A stretch of 64,000 nt of DNA from Siphonodentalium dalli (taxonomy: Eukaryota; Mollusca; Scaphopoda; Gadilida; Siphonodentaliidae), in assembly GCA_032622095.1 (NCBI GenBank), contig CP136069.1, forward strand, positions 37,234,194 to 37,298,193, read 5' to 3'. The position numbers and the translations under genes were made by a program. The notes beneath the pieces were generated by a model. It had not been told where the DNA came from and made no database searches. It worked only from the letters and a program-made list of their open reading frames with translations. Position 1 is the first letter of the stretch; every line of letters begins with the position of its first letter. Positions 42,118 through 52,419 of this stretch are shown here, one piece after another.

Positions 42118-43150
42118 CAAGAAGGAATATTGTATTGATTATCACATGAAACCCATATTATATCCTTAAAAAAGCCATTACATATTTCCTTATATCACAC
42201 ATAGTGTGTATCTCACTAGTGACTAATAAGTGCCTGCTTCCCGCCAATTTGGCAGCGTGCCAATAAAATTACGTTACATTGATAAGGTGGATTAACCCTT
42301 TACCCAACAAAACGGCCAAATAAAGCTGCAACAGCCTAAATTATCTTCGGTCTGTCTCAATAGAACCATACAAATATGGATATCATTGGAACCGGCTCCT
42401 TGACCACATTGTGATAGTTACAGTTATGCCCTGTGCCAATGCATTCTCTTATATATGCGAGTCGACCATAGGTCGCCTCGCATATATAAGAGAATGCATT
42501 GGCCTAAAAAAAATCTTTTTTTAACACTTTTTACCATTTTTTCTTACATTCTTTAACAATTTTATAATTTTTAATGTGTTAAGCCAATGCATTCTCTTAT
42601 ATATGCGAGGCGACCTATGGTCAACTCGCATATATAAGAGAATGCATTGGCACAGGGCCGTTCTGTTGGGTAAAGGGTTAATACTATTTTGAAAAGCTGT
42701 GCATGACAACAAAACCAGACAATACAAAATGATTGATTTGTTCATCAAAGTAAAATTCTTGTCCAACTTTGTTGCACTAATGAAAATAGACACAAAAACA
42801 GAGGCAATTTGGGGGGGACTATATTTTTGTTGCAATCCTGAGTACGCAATACTGTTATATACAGTTATATACTGTTATATACAGTTATATACGGTTATAT
42901 ACTGTTATTTTAAGTTGTGAATGTATGCATTTTTAAGCTTCTTTTGAGGATTTTGTTTTGTTAAAAAGGAATAAAGCTCTAGTTTTGTTCATGTGATATA
43001 CAAGATATTCAATTCATTATGTTGGGATATAACTCATTTCATAAATCTGATTCACAAGTCGACTATGACTCATTGTGAATCAAATTTATCAAACTCGTTT
43101 CATTATAACTTATATCCCAACATAACGAGTTGTAGATCCTCTATATCTAT
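42118..43150 (+). repeat. Dispersed repeat Q, copy 1
   Basis: ACATATTTCCTTATATCACA, TTTTGAAAAGCTGTGCATGA, AACTTTGTTGCACTAATG and AATAAAGCTCTAG occur in inverted order at 45615-46480. Interrupted by TTAA-1 (42296-42677). Contains a (GTTATATACA)n stretch at 42850-42905 and ends in a palindrome (43018-43130: GTTGGGATATAACTC ... TTATATCCCAAC). Confidence 0.75.
42296..42677 (-). mobile_element. TTAA-1 in repeat Q
   Basis: TTAA at 42292-42295 and 42678-42681. 382 bp; the right tail is shortened (one GGCC unit). Occupies the same position in repeat Q as the TTAA-2 at 46065. Confidence 0.92.
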
Positions 43151-43160
43151 CATGCTTTAA

Positions 43161-43552
43161 CCCTTTACCCAACAGAAGGGCCCTGTGCCAATGCATTCTC
43201 TTATATATGCGAGTCGACCATAGGTCGCCTCGCATATATAAGAGAATGCATTGGCTTAACACATTAAAAATTATAAAATTGTTAAAGAATGTAAGAAAAA
43301 ATGGTAAAAAGTGTTAAAAAAAGATTTTTTTTAGGCCAATGCATTCTCTTATATATGCGAGGCGACCTATGGTCGACTCGCATATATAAGAGAATGCATT
43401 GGCACAGGGCATAACTGTAACCATCACAATGTGGTCAAGGAGCCGGTTCCAATGATATCCATATTTGTATGGTTCTATTGAGACAGACCGAAGATATTTT
43501 AGGCTGTTGAAGCTTTATTTGGCCGGTTTTGGCCGGTTTGTTGGGTAAAGGG
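43161..43552 (+). mobile_element. TTAA-1, full length
   Basis: TTAA at 43157-43160 and 43553-43556. 392 bp; both hairpins perfect. It sits directly beside a TTAA-4 fragment (43557-43640: GTTATAATAGTTCATAATGG). Confidence 0.93.
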
Positions 43553-43717
43553 TTAACGCTTTAATTACTGAGTGGTTTTTCCCATTCAGTTATAATAGTT
43601 CATAATGGAATGGTCCATTCCTCATATGTTGGGATGTTCTGATAATACGACCAGATGACAGACAAGAAACACTCTGAGAATCAGCTGTATCACAGTGAAT
43701 AAACAGTAGACACTATC

Positions 43718-44123
43718 CAAGCCTGGAACGAGGTCCCCAGAGGGTGAATATAGTGATGCTGTCCTACACAGTGGTCTAGCATCACAAAATTCACCCTCTG
43801 AGGACCTGATTCTGCTTAGACCTCAACTGCTATGGGAGACCTAGAATCATATTGAAGTTCCCTACTTGAAATTGGTGATGTTCAGTCACCGAGAATGAAT
43901 TTTATCTTCTGCAATTAGGGGAGGATCTAGAAACTGAACAGAAGGGAAAAAGTAACTAAAAACTTGGAAACTTGAGACTACAGATAAGTCCCAGAAGATG
44001 AGGCCTAATCAGGTCTCCATAGAGTGAATTTGGTGATGCTAGCCTGCTGTGCAAGTTAGCATCACTAAATTCACCACTGGGGACCTCATTCTGCAAATGT
44101 CAGACACACTATATCCAGGCTTG
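43718..44123 (+). mobile_element. hAT-E element
   Basis: CAAGCCTGGAACGAGG at left lacks ~25 bp of the usual subterminal region. Right ACACTATATCCAGGCTTG. Two stem-loops, middle block TTATCTTCTGCAATTAGG. No flanking duplication recognised. Confidence 0.7.
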
Positions 44124-44188
44124 TGACCATCAGCAGAGAGGGATAAATTGTGGTCAAACTCTCTACCCTTCAACAAAATTGAACTTAA

Positions 44189-44444
44189 CCCTTTCATGAT
44201 TGGAGCAGTGCTTGTGCAGCATTAAAGATCCTGTGCCAGTGCATTCTCTTATATATATGAGTCTCCCATTATAAAGAAGCCATGCATTATATAAGAGAAT
44301 GCACTGGCTCACAAGGTCAAGTTAAATATTGTTAGGCCAATGTATTCTCTTATATATGCAAGGCTCCCAAATACTTGCATATATAATAGAATGCATTGGC
44401 ACAGGGTTTTTCCAAAATTTCAGGAAACTCCAGTCATTGAAAGG
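44189..44444 (+). mobile_element. TTAA-3 MITE
   Basis: TTAA (44185-44188) CCCTTTCATGATTGGAGC ... AACTCCAGTCATTGAAAGG TTAA. Both hairpins have lost bases at the turn (CTCCCATTATAAAGAAGCC; GGCTCCCAAATACTTGC). Confidence 0.83.
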
Positions 44445-44448
44445 TTAA

Positions 44449-45614
44449 TATTCATGTTTTGAGTAAATCCTGCAATCGGTGACCTGTCAGAAGTTATTGG
44501 CGAGGAATTAGGCTAGTGGGATCAGCAGACGCCGAAATCGTATACATTAGGCACTCACAGAAACTCAAAAGATAATCTGATCGTCTGTTCGACCTACCAT
44601 ACTGACCAGCTTTCAGAGATTTCTGACCAATCAATACGGAGACGAGGCCACTAGAGACAGGAGATACCAACAAGTCAATAAGTTTGTATAGAATTTGGGA
44701 TATCAAAGAGTTGTTGCTATTACATCGATAGTGACTTAATGACTTTTATATAATTGGGTGATATTTCGAGGAAATTGACGGGAAATCATGCCAAATTGAG
44801 ACTACAGTATCTTGGTCAGTTGTTAAAGATACGGGCGGCGTTGGCGGTGGGTATGCTGTTAAAATATTCACCTCCGTCAAAAACCGCCATAAACAGAAAG
44901 AATAGTAAAATGTAGACAGACTTTGTTCTTATACCAATCAGAAATATGGCATAAACAGTATGGTATTGTCAATTTTTTTCCCTTTGTTATGTAAACAAAA
45001 GCAAAAAAGCGTTACAGAACCTGGCTTTTGTTTAGATCCGGATATGGTAAACATAAAGAGCGTTATTTGTTACTGTTTTCCTGATATGGAAATAATAAAG
45101 AGCGTTTATATCATTTGTGTGTGATTAACCAATAGAATTGTGCTGTGTTATGTAAACAGAAGCAAAACTTCTGTAACACGAGAAGGTTCTTGTTTACGTA
45201 CACCATCGTACGCCTTGACGACAATATACTATTTACGCGCTGATTATGATTGGCATATGAACAAAACTATATATATTTTAATATTCCTTCCGTTGATGCC
45301 GATTTGAACAAATATGAATATTTCTGCAATGAATGCCGCCCCTGCCTTTAAAGGGAGACTATACCCCAATTTCAATAAATTCCCAGTTAACGACAGCGAC
45401 CTAATATCGATAGTTGTTACAGCTAGAACCTGGCTTTTGTTTCGATAACACAGCGTATGAACTTGACAATATTAAATATACTATTTACGCGATATTTATG
45501 ATTGGTATAAGAACAAAATATGTCTGTATTTTAATATTCTTTCTGTTAATGACGTGTGTGACTATTTTAACAGCAATACACACACCGCGAAGGCCATCCA
45601 TACCTTTAAAGATA
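44449..45614. other. Unclassified repeats, no gene
   Basis: 44500-44700 resembles parts of 48120-48280 and 52425-52620. 45130-45330 and 45420-45600 share 'cctggcttttg', 'ctatttacgcg' and 'tatttttaatattctttc'-like blocks, so they are two copies of one dispersed repeat. Not classified. Confidence 0.4.
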
Positions 45615-46480
45615 TATTATGTAGAGGATCTCCAATGAGTTGGGATATAGGTAAGATTTTATAAAACATGTTTGATAAATTAGATTCACTTCACAATGGG
45701 TCGTAGATGAGTTGTGAATCAAATTTATCAAACAAGTTTCATAAAATCTTATATCCCAACATAACGAGTTGAAGATCTTGTATATTACATGAAAAAAACT
45801 AGAGCTTTATGCCTTTTTAACAAATCAAAATCTTTAAAAGAAGTTGAAAAATGCAGATATTGGCTAAGACGCTTCACAACCAAATACGGCAGTATTGCGG
45901 TTTGGGGCTGGCAATAGAAAATATTATCCCCATTTGCCTTTTTGTTTTTGAGTCAATGTTCGTTAGTGCAACAAAGTTGAAAAAAAATTCACTTTAATGA
46001 ACAAAGACATCATTTTGCATTATCTGATGTTGGTGTCATGCATGGCTTTTCAAAATAGTATTAACCCTTTGAGTGCCAGGTCCGATTTTTGTATCAACCC
46101 ATATACCCTGTGCCAATGCATTCTCTTATATATGCGAGTCGACCATAGGTCGCCTCGCATATATAAGAGAATGCATTGGCCTAACCTTTTTTGTTTTTGT
46201 TTTTTTTGTTTACAATTTTAATAATTTATTCTTATATTCTTTAACAGACTTATTTTGTAGGTTTATAGGGCCGATGAGATCGGCCCCTGGCACTCAAAGG
46301 GTTAATCCGCTTAAATCAACGTAAAGACGTGGCACAGTAATTGTTTTGTGCAATGCCAAGTGATATGTAGCATGCGCTTAATCATCACATGTGACAGATA
46401 AGGAAATATGTGATGTCTTTTTAAATATTGTAGGGGTGTCATGTGATCTTGTATTTTACAACTTTTTGACATTTAATATT
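45615..46480 (-). repeat. Dispersed repeat Q, copy 2 (inverted)
   Basis: Reverse complement of 42118-43140, starting with the palindrome GAGTTGGGATATAGG ... CTTATATCCCAAC. Interrupted by TTAA-2 at 46065-46301. Confidence 0.75.
46065..46301 (+). mobile_element. TTAA-2 in repeat Q
   Basis: TTAA (46061-46064) CCCTTTGAGTGCCAGG ... CCTGGCACTCAAAGGG TTAA (46302-46305), 237 bp. Flanks AAAATAGTA and TCCGC are the repeat Q site that holds TTAA-1 at 42296. Confidence 0.93.
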
Positions 46481-46529
46481 TTTTGACTGAGCCACTACAA
46501 CACAACATTAAACTATTACTGAGAGTATG

Positions 46530-46860
46530 TGAATTGTTTTAAATTTGTTGATATAAATTTTCGTGGTTCAGCCATCTGTGATATTTTCGGTACAAACGGT
46601 CACTTCCAAACCCCCAATAATAACAATCAAATCAAAATAATAGAAGTACAGACACTTCGGCGAGCCATCAAAAATTGTGCATCCACGCTGGAGGTGCAAT
46701 TAGCACGTTGTGTGTCCAAACTTTTGTTGCCAACTAAACGGTTGTTTATTACATAAGCCTACATGTACATAAGGTAGGTTAAAGTCACTCTCTTCTCAAA
46801 TTGATAAATGCGAGAATGGGGATTATTACCGAAGCCAACATCTGATTAATCTGCACGATA
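46530..46860 (-). repeat. Dispersed repeat R, copy 1
   Basis: CCAAACCCCCAATAATAACA, ATTAGCACG and AATGCGAGAATGGGGATTAT are the reverse complement of blocks at 62040-62310. The 74-codon frame is not recognised and is probably non-coding. Confidence 0.6.
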
Positions 46861-47151
46861 TAAAATATATCCCCAAATGGCCAACTACATAATGCAAATA
46901 TGTCTCTTAAAAGCTGGTGACAAAAATAGACATGTGATTGTGACGTGACGGGTGTCAAAAAAGCTGGATTGTGATATATGACTGTTAATAGTCAATAGTT
47001 ACATTTATTATATACTTGCCCATGAATTATAAGGTTTTAGCAGTGAGATATAAGTGATATCCCACTAGTGAGTGATATCAGCTTGAAATTTCTGATGTAT
47101 TGACATTCATTTGGGAGCCATAGGCAAGTAACTAAATTATATAATAAACAA

Positions 47152-47307
47152 AATATCCACACTTTTTCAGTGGATATGGGTTAAAATCTCATTCGTGATG
47201 ACAAAACATTTGAATTTTCACTAGTGGCTAAAGCCACTCGTGGAAATTCAATGTTTTGTCATCATTCATGAGATATAACCCATATCCACTGAAAAAGTGT
47301 GGATATC
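47152..47307. repeat. 156-bp near-perfect palindrome
   Basis: ATATCCACACTTTTTCAGTG ... ATGACAAAACATTTGAA turns at GTGGCTAAAGCCAC and returns as TTCAATGTTTTGTCAT ... CACTGAAAAAGTGTGGATAT. Only a few mismatches. Resembles the palindromes in repeat Q in style but not in sequence. Confidence 0.85.
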
Positions 47308-47337
47308 CTCTATCAATCTTGCAGGCCATTTCTGAAA

Positions 47338-47396
47338 ATGGTACTGCATTAGTTTCATGGTACTGCATTAGTTTCATGGTACTGCATTAGTTTCAT
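47338..47396 (+). repeat. 19-bp minisatellite, three copies
   Basis: GGTACTGCATTAGTTTCAT repeated three times without change. The following ACGAAAACCATGAAACTTGG is partly complementary. Confidence 0.9.
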
Positions 47397-47510
47397 GGAT
47401 TTTTAATTTTGTGGTTATCAACAACAACGAAAACCATGAAACTTGGACCACCACAAATGAAAGTAACATAGTAACAACATCTCCAGGTCAGTTTAGGTTG
47501 TACCATTTAA

Positions 47511-47892
47511 CCCTTTACCCAACAAACCAGCCAAAACCGGCCAAATAAAGCTTCAACAGCCTAAAATATCTTCGGTCTGTCTCAATAGAACCATACAAAT
47601 ATGGATATCATTGGAACCGGCTCCTTGACCACATTGTGATAGTTACAGTTATGCCCTGTGCCAATGCATTCTCTTATATATGCGAGTCGACCATAGGTCG
47701 CCTCGCATATATAAGAGAATGCATTGGCCTAAAAAAAATCTTTTTTTACCATTTTTTCTTACATTCTTTAACAATTTTATAATTTTTAATGTGTTAAGCC
47801 AATGCATTCTCTTATATATGCGAGGCGACCTATGGTCGACTCGCATATATAAGAGAATGCATTGGCACATGGCCCTTCTGTTGGGTAAAGGG
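47511..47892 (-). mobile_element. TTAA-1 with a paralogous empty site
   Basis: TTAA at 47507-47510 and 47893-47896. The flanks (TAGGTTGTACCA at left; TTATAACACATA at right) recur at 48300-48345 as TAGGTTGTATCATTTAACC, without the element. This gives a filled/empty pair and confirms the ends. Confidence 0.93.
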
Positions 47893-48115
47893 TTAACTAA
47901 ATATTGTTACATGTAGTTATAACACATAATTAATCAGACTACATGCAGGTAGGTGGTATAAACAGATAGTTTTAAAGCTGAGCAGAAAATTGTACACAAT
48001 TAACACTCAATTATAGTTGTTCATTTATGTTTTTCCAATCCATAATGAATAATTCAATTACTGCCTAAATCGCCTAAATGATTCCTCATTTCAAGAATAC
48101 ATAGATTTCCACTGA

Positions 48116-48438
48116 TGGGTTTCTATAGACGGGTACTTGAGACATCTAATTCATCTTTCATCATAAATAAGCCGTCCCAGAGATAATCAGAGTGGCCATC
48201 CAATCGCTCGAACTGACCAGATATTTCCGAGATTTACACCAATCAATAAAGGCTGAGAGCGGCCAGTCAGATATCATCGAAACATCTTCCAGCTTAGTTA
48301 GGTTGTATCATTTAACCATGTAGTATTTATAACACATACAATTAATCATAGTATAAAATAAAAAAAATTCCCACATTTCATGAGCCAAAATTTAAGGTCA
48401 TAATGTTTGAGCAGAAAATTGTACATAACGCTCAATTA
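48116..48438. repeat. Local duplicated spacer
   Basis: 48120-48250 (CACTGATGGGTTTCTATAG, GGCCATCCAATCGCTCG, CTGACCAGATATTT) matches 52430-52550. 48300-48438 matches 47495-47990. This segmental repetition predates the MITE insertions. Confidence 0.6.
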
Positions 48439-48948
48439 TCTCATATATATTTTGAAGACCTCTGTCTGTTTGTCTGTATGTATGTTTGTCTGTATGTCAT
48501 TTATACAAATCTACGATTCTCGACCGATCGGGACGAAACTTGGTACGTGTGTGTAGTTTGACCAGGCGGTGGACGTTGTCGTATTGGCGAGCCCGTGCGG
48601 CGCCCGGTTCGCGCATGCGCAGACGAGATCTCGGAAACGGGTGGAGCTATCGACTTGAAATTTGGTATGTGAATGTATCTTGCCCCGGATACGAATTTTA
48701 TCGGGTCGCCGAGCCCGTGCGACGCCAGCTTCGCGCATGCGCAGACCAGATCTCGGAAACGCGTGGAGCTATCGACTTGAAATTTGGTGTGTGAATGTAT
48801 CTTGCCCCGAATACGAATTTTATCGGGTCGCCGAGCCGGTGCGACGCCAGCTTCGCGCATGCGCAGACCAGATCTCGGAAACGGGTAGAGCTATCGACTT
48901 GAAATTTGGTTTTTGAATAGCCCGGACAACGTCGGGCTCATCGGCTAG
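48439..48948 (+). mobile_element. Helitron-like non-autonomous element 1
   Basis: Starts TCTCATATATATTTTG directly after A. Ends AGCCCG-(8-nt loop)-CGGGCT, CATCGG, CTAG, directly before T. A TC start, a 3' hairpin ~6-10 bp before CTRR and A|T insertion without duplication are the known Helitron signature. Inside are three copies of a 122-bp unit (GATCTCGGAAACG at 48627, 48749, 48871) with GCGCATGCGCAGAC. The several open frames on both strands are repeat artefacts. Confidence 0.75.
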
Positions 48949-49542
48949 TCTCATATATATTTTGAAGACCTCAGTTTGTCTGTCTGTATGTTTGTCTGTC
49001 ATTGATACAAATATACGATTCTCGACCGATCGGGACGAAACTTGGTACGTGTGTGTAGTTTGACCAGGCGGTCGTCGTTGTCGTATTGGCGAGCCCGTGC
49101 GACGCCCGTGCAGCGCATGCGCAGACGAGATCTCGGAAACGGGTGGAGCTATCGACTTGAAATTTGCTATGTGAATGTATCTTGCCCCGGATACGAATTT
49201 TATCGGGTCACCGAGCCCGTGCGACGCCAGCTTCGCGCATGCGCAGACGAGATCTCGGAAACGGGTGGAGCTATTGACTTGAAATTTGGTATGTGAATGT
49301 ATCTTGCCTAGGCCTGTAACGATTCATCGCGATTTCGATGCATCGCGATTCGTCATTCACGATTCTATACGCGATTCATTTGACTGTAATTTCGATACAC
49401 TACGATTCAGTTCCGCTATTATCATGAAGTTACCATACGAAGTCAATCGGGTACCCTCGTTCGTTTCCGTAAGCTGTGAATGCTTACGAAGTGTTATCGG
49501 AAGTAAATCTGTAAATTTCGTTTGTTTCCGTGAGCTTGCACT

Positions 49543-49980
49543 TTGACCTTTGTCACAAACGTTGGCGGAAGTGAAATGACTGACCTCCGTAACCTAGCCA
49601 CAGACTGTAAGCCATGCTCTGATTGGTTTAATTTGATGAACTGCTGTGATTTCAACCAATCAAATACTAGTATATTGGATATATCGTCTGCGGCAAAACA
49701 ACAACAACACGTGGGCCGTGGAAAGATTTCTGCTCAAAGCTTAAAACTTGTCAATCCGCCAGCGGCCTACATGTCGAAAGTCTGGCAGTATTTCGGTTTT
49801 GGGACGTACACCGTTGAAGAGGATGGATGCATTAAGACAGACATAACTAAAACGATATCCAAATTATGTTCGACGGCAACCTCTTAAAGTTACATAAGTC
49901 ATAACTTCATAAGTTACAACTTATATAAATACAAGACTGGTGTTACGACCAACATGTCGCACCATTTGAAACGACATCAT
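49543..49980 (+). pseudogene. BED zinc finger remnant of a hAT transposase
   Basis: In the frame starting at 49543 the peptide contains SKVWQYFGF, then DGCIKTDITKTISKLCST, the layout of a BED finger in ZBED-type hAT transposases (aromatic W..F, then C-x2-C). A TAA stop at 49885-49887 lies in an inserted ~40-bp piece. The same frame then resumes with YKTGVTTNMSHHLKRHH, the His half of the finger. Where the family has its first zinc Cys, this copy appears to have Ser (TISKLC), so the finger would not bind zinc normally. The catalytic RNase-H-like domain is missing from the element. Polyglutamine-like AAKQQQH precedes it. The function before decay was DNA binding at transposon ends. Confidence 0.7.
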
Positions 49981-50194
49981 TATAGACTATAGACTTGACG
50001 AACTCAACCCCAGAGAGCCCATCTAGCGTTCCCAAATCATCAGGTCAGCTGCGTCTCCAATATGTGTATTCTAAATTGGCTAAGACTGTGAGTTGTGACT
50101 ATTAAATGTCACATTGTTGTGTTGAATTACTGTTGATTAAAATATAAAATGAATTTAAAAAATAAGACTTGAAATTGAATCACTGTTGCATCAT

Positions 50195-50437
50195 GAGTTT
50201 CGGATTGAAAATTAGCTTTTCTGACAATATACTCAGATATAACTATGAGCATAATAAATAGTAGTGTATAAGATTAAGAGCCCAGCTGCCCAGCGACATT
50301 TCGTCATGTGCCATTATTAGGCATATAGTTTAATGGTGCATGGCAAACTGTCGCTGGGTGCTTACACTACTTGTCAATACTACAAATAGTTATATCTGAG
50401 TATATTGTCAGAAAAGCTCATTTTCAGTCAGAAACTC
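50195..50437. mobile_element. Foldback MITE nested in the hAT
   Basis: GAGTTTCGGATTGAAAATTA, then AGCTTTTCTGACAATATACT pairs with AGTATATTGTCAGAAAAGCT and AGAAACTC. Inner arms GCCCAGCGACA / TGTCGCTGGGTGC. About 243 bp, no coding potential. Confidence 0.75.
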
Positions 50438-51565
50438 CAGCAACTGACTGCCAACTGTGAAATTCCATTTAAAGTTAATAAAAGTGCAGACCCAAATAAT
50501 AGTGCAGGGGGAACTCTGAGCAAAACATCAACATATTAAACTGTGGTAAACAATTATTTTTATAGTAGATCAGTTATAGGAATCAACATTATAGTATGTC
50601 ACATAATGTGGCATGTGGTGTTTTGTTCAATATTTAAATGCTCACATATACCGGTATGCCATATACATGTACATACATAAAGTTATAAGCTCATCATTTT
50701 GATATCAGAATCATGTAGAAATCTTGAATTTGTGATGGTTTCCTTTTTCATAGCCTCAAAATTAATAAACGTGCAGACCCAAATAAGCACCGTGCAGGGG
50801 GGAAATTTCCCAAGAAATAATAAACGTGCATGCATGTTTATTTGGAGCCCAAGAGTATTTACTCGTGGGATCAAATTTTGCGTATCGTGATACGTATCGC
50901 ATCGTTGGCCCCGTATCGCGATACGTATCGTATCGTGACCAAGCGTATCGTTACAGGCCTAATCTTGCCCCGGATACGAATTTTATCGGGTAGCCGATCC
51001 CGTACGACGCCAGCTTCGCGCATGCGCAGACGAGATCTCGGAAACGGGTGGAGCTATCGACTTGAAATTTGGTATGTGAATGTATCTTGCCCCGGATACG
51101 AATTTTATCGGGTCGCCGAGTCCATGTGACGCCAGCTTCGCGCATGCGCAGACCAGATCTCGGAAACGGCTGGAGATATCGACTTTAAATTTGGTTTTTG
51201 AATAGCTATCGACTTGAAATTTGGTTTTTTAATAGCCCGGACAACGTCGGGCTCATCGGCTATAATATATATAGTTGTTCATATATGTTTTAACAATACA
51301 TCTGATTTTTTATGCAATTGAATGTGTAATGAATAATAACATTATTACCGTTATTCTGAATAATTAATAACAAATATCGCCAAAATTACATATTATTTCA
51401 AGAATTCCATATCCTCACTGAAAATTCAGGTTTCATGTGGAAGTTTTTTTATCCAACCATTGATAGGTCAAAGTTAAGTCATATGTGTTTCCTTTATTGA
51501 ATTGAATATATTTATGTATGAAATCAGATCTGGCTGGATTTTCCGGGCGCTATCTGTGGCTTGTA

Positions 51566-52040
51566 CAGTAATGCCCTAAATAATCGACTCCTTAACCCTT
51601 TACCCAACAAAACGGCCAAAACCGGCCAAATAAAGCTTCAACAGCCTAAAATATCTTCGATCTGTCTCAATAGAACCATACAAATATGGATATCATTGGA
51701 ACCGGCATCTTGACCACATTGTGATAGTTACAGTTATGCCCTGTGCCAATGCATTCTCTTATATATGCGAGTCGACCATAGGTCGCCTCGCATATATAAG
51801 AGAATGCATTGGCCTAAAAAAAATCTTTTTTTAACACTTTTTACCATTTTTTCTTACATTCTTTAACAATTTTATAATTTTTAATGTGTTAAGCCAATGC
51901 ATTCTCTTATATATGCGAGGTGACCTATGGTCGACTCGCATATATAAGAGAATGCATTGGCACAGGGCCCTTCTGTTGGGTAAAGGGTTAACCACAGCAG
52001 AATAATGGGTAACTTTTCAGGATTTAGTCGGAAATATGGC
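51566..52040. mobile_element. FB-TA interrupted by TTAA-1, right arm lost
   Basis: TA CAGTAATGCCCTAAATAATC, split at ACTCC|TTAA, resuming CCACAGCAGAATAATGGG and stopping at GGAAATATGGC. The hairpin turn and right arm are missing. Confidence 0.85.
51596..51987 (-). mobile_element. TTAA-1 nested in FB-TA (reverse)
   Basis: TTAA at 51592-51595 and 51988-51991, 392 bp. Same FB-TA site as the TTAA-1 at 33519 but opposite orientation, so it is a separate event. Confidence 0.93.
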
Positions 52041-52158
52041 TATAATTATATTCATTTGTAACTGATCATTTCTGTTTTTCCAATAACAGATTTTTGGGTC
52101 TATCAGATCCATAAAACAAATAATTGATAATGAATATTGGCTAAATGAGACCGTATAA

Positions 52159-52419
52159 CCCTTACATGACTGGAGCTTCCTGAAATTTTGTGAAAACCCT
52201 GTGCCAATGCATTCTCTTATATATACGAGTCTTCCATAGGGAGCCTCGCATACATGTATAAAAAAGAATGCATTCGCCTAACAATATTTATCTTGACCCG
52301 GCCATATATACAGTGTAAGCCAGTGCATTCTCTTATATATGCCAGGCTTGGGTATATAACATAATGCACTGGCACATGGTATTTAATGCTGCACCAGCGC
52401 AGCTCCCATCATGAAAGGG
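52159..52419 (-). mobile_element. TTAA-3 MITE, degenerate
   Basis: CCCTTACATGACTGGAGC ... GCTCCCATCATGAAAGGG, followed by TTCA. Hairpin 1 has CTTCCATAGGGAGCC with an inserted CATGTA. Hairpin 2 has lost its turn (GCCAGGCTTGGGTATATAAC). Confidence 0.8.

Larger units (their letters stand above)
49309..50961 (+). mobile_element. hAT transposon, 1653 bp, exact 8-bp duplication
   Basis: ATCTTGCC at 49301-49308 and 50962-50969. Ends TAGGCCTGTAACGAT and ATCGTTACAGGCCTA, a perfect 15-bp inverted repeat. Sub-terminal CGATACGTATCG-type repeats lie at the right. Contains a decayed BED-finger region (49543-49980) and a nested palindrome (50195-50437). The rest of a transposase is absent, so it is non-autonomous. 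Confidence 0.93.
48949..51263 (+). mobile_element. Helitron-like element 2, interrupted by hAT
   Basis: Begins TCTCATATATATTTTG immediately after the CTAG of element 1. Ends with the same hairpin and CATCGG, then CTAT (last base changed). Has 122-bp units on both sides of the hAT. A short partial duplication (ATCGACTTGAAATTTGG) occurs before the end. The host site without Helitron reads CTCAATTATAGTTGTTC at 47995. Confidence 0.72.

Noticed and set aside
48486-49296. Several overlapping 70-119-residue open frames on both strands.
   Set aside because: They are produced by the 122-bp Helitron unit, which is open in several frames. The peptides repeat with the DNA unit.
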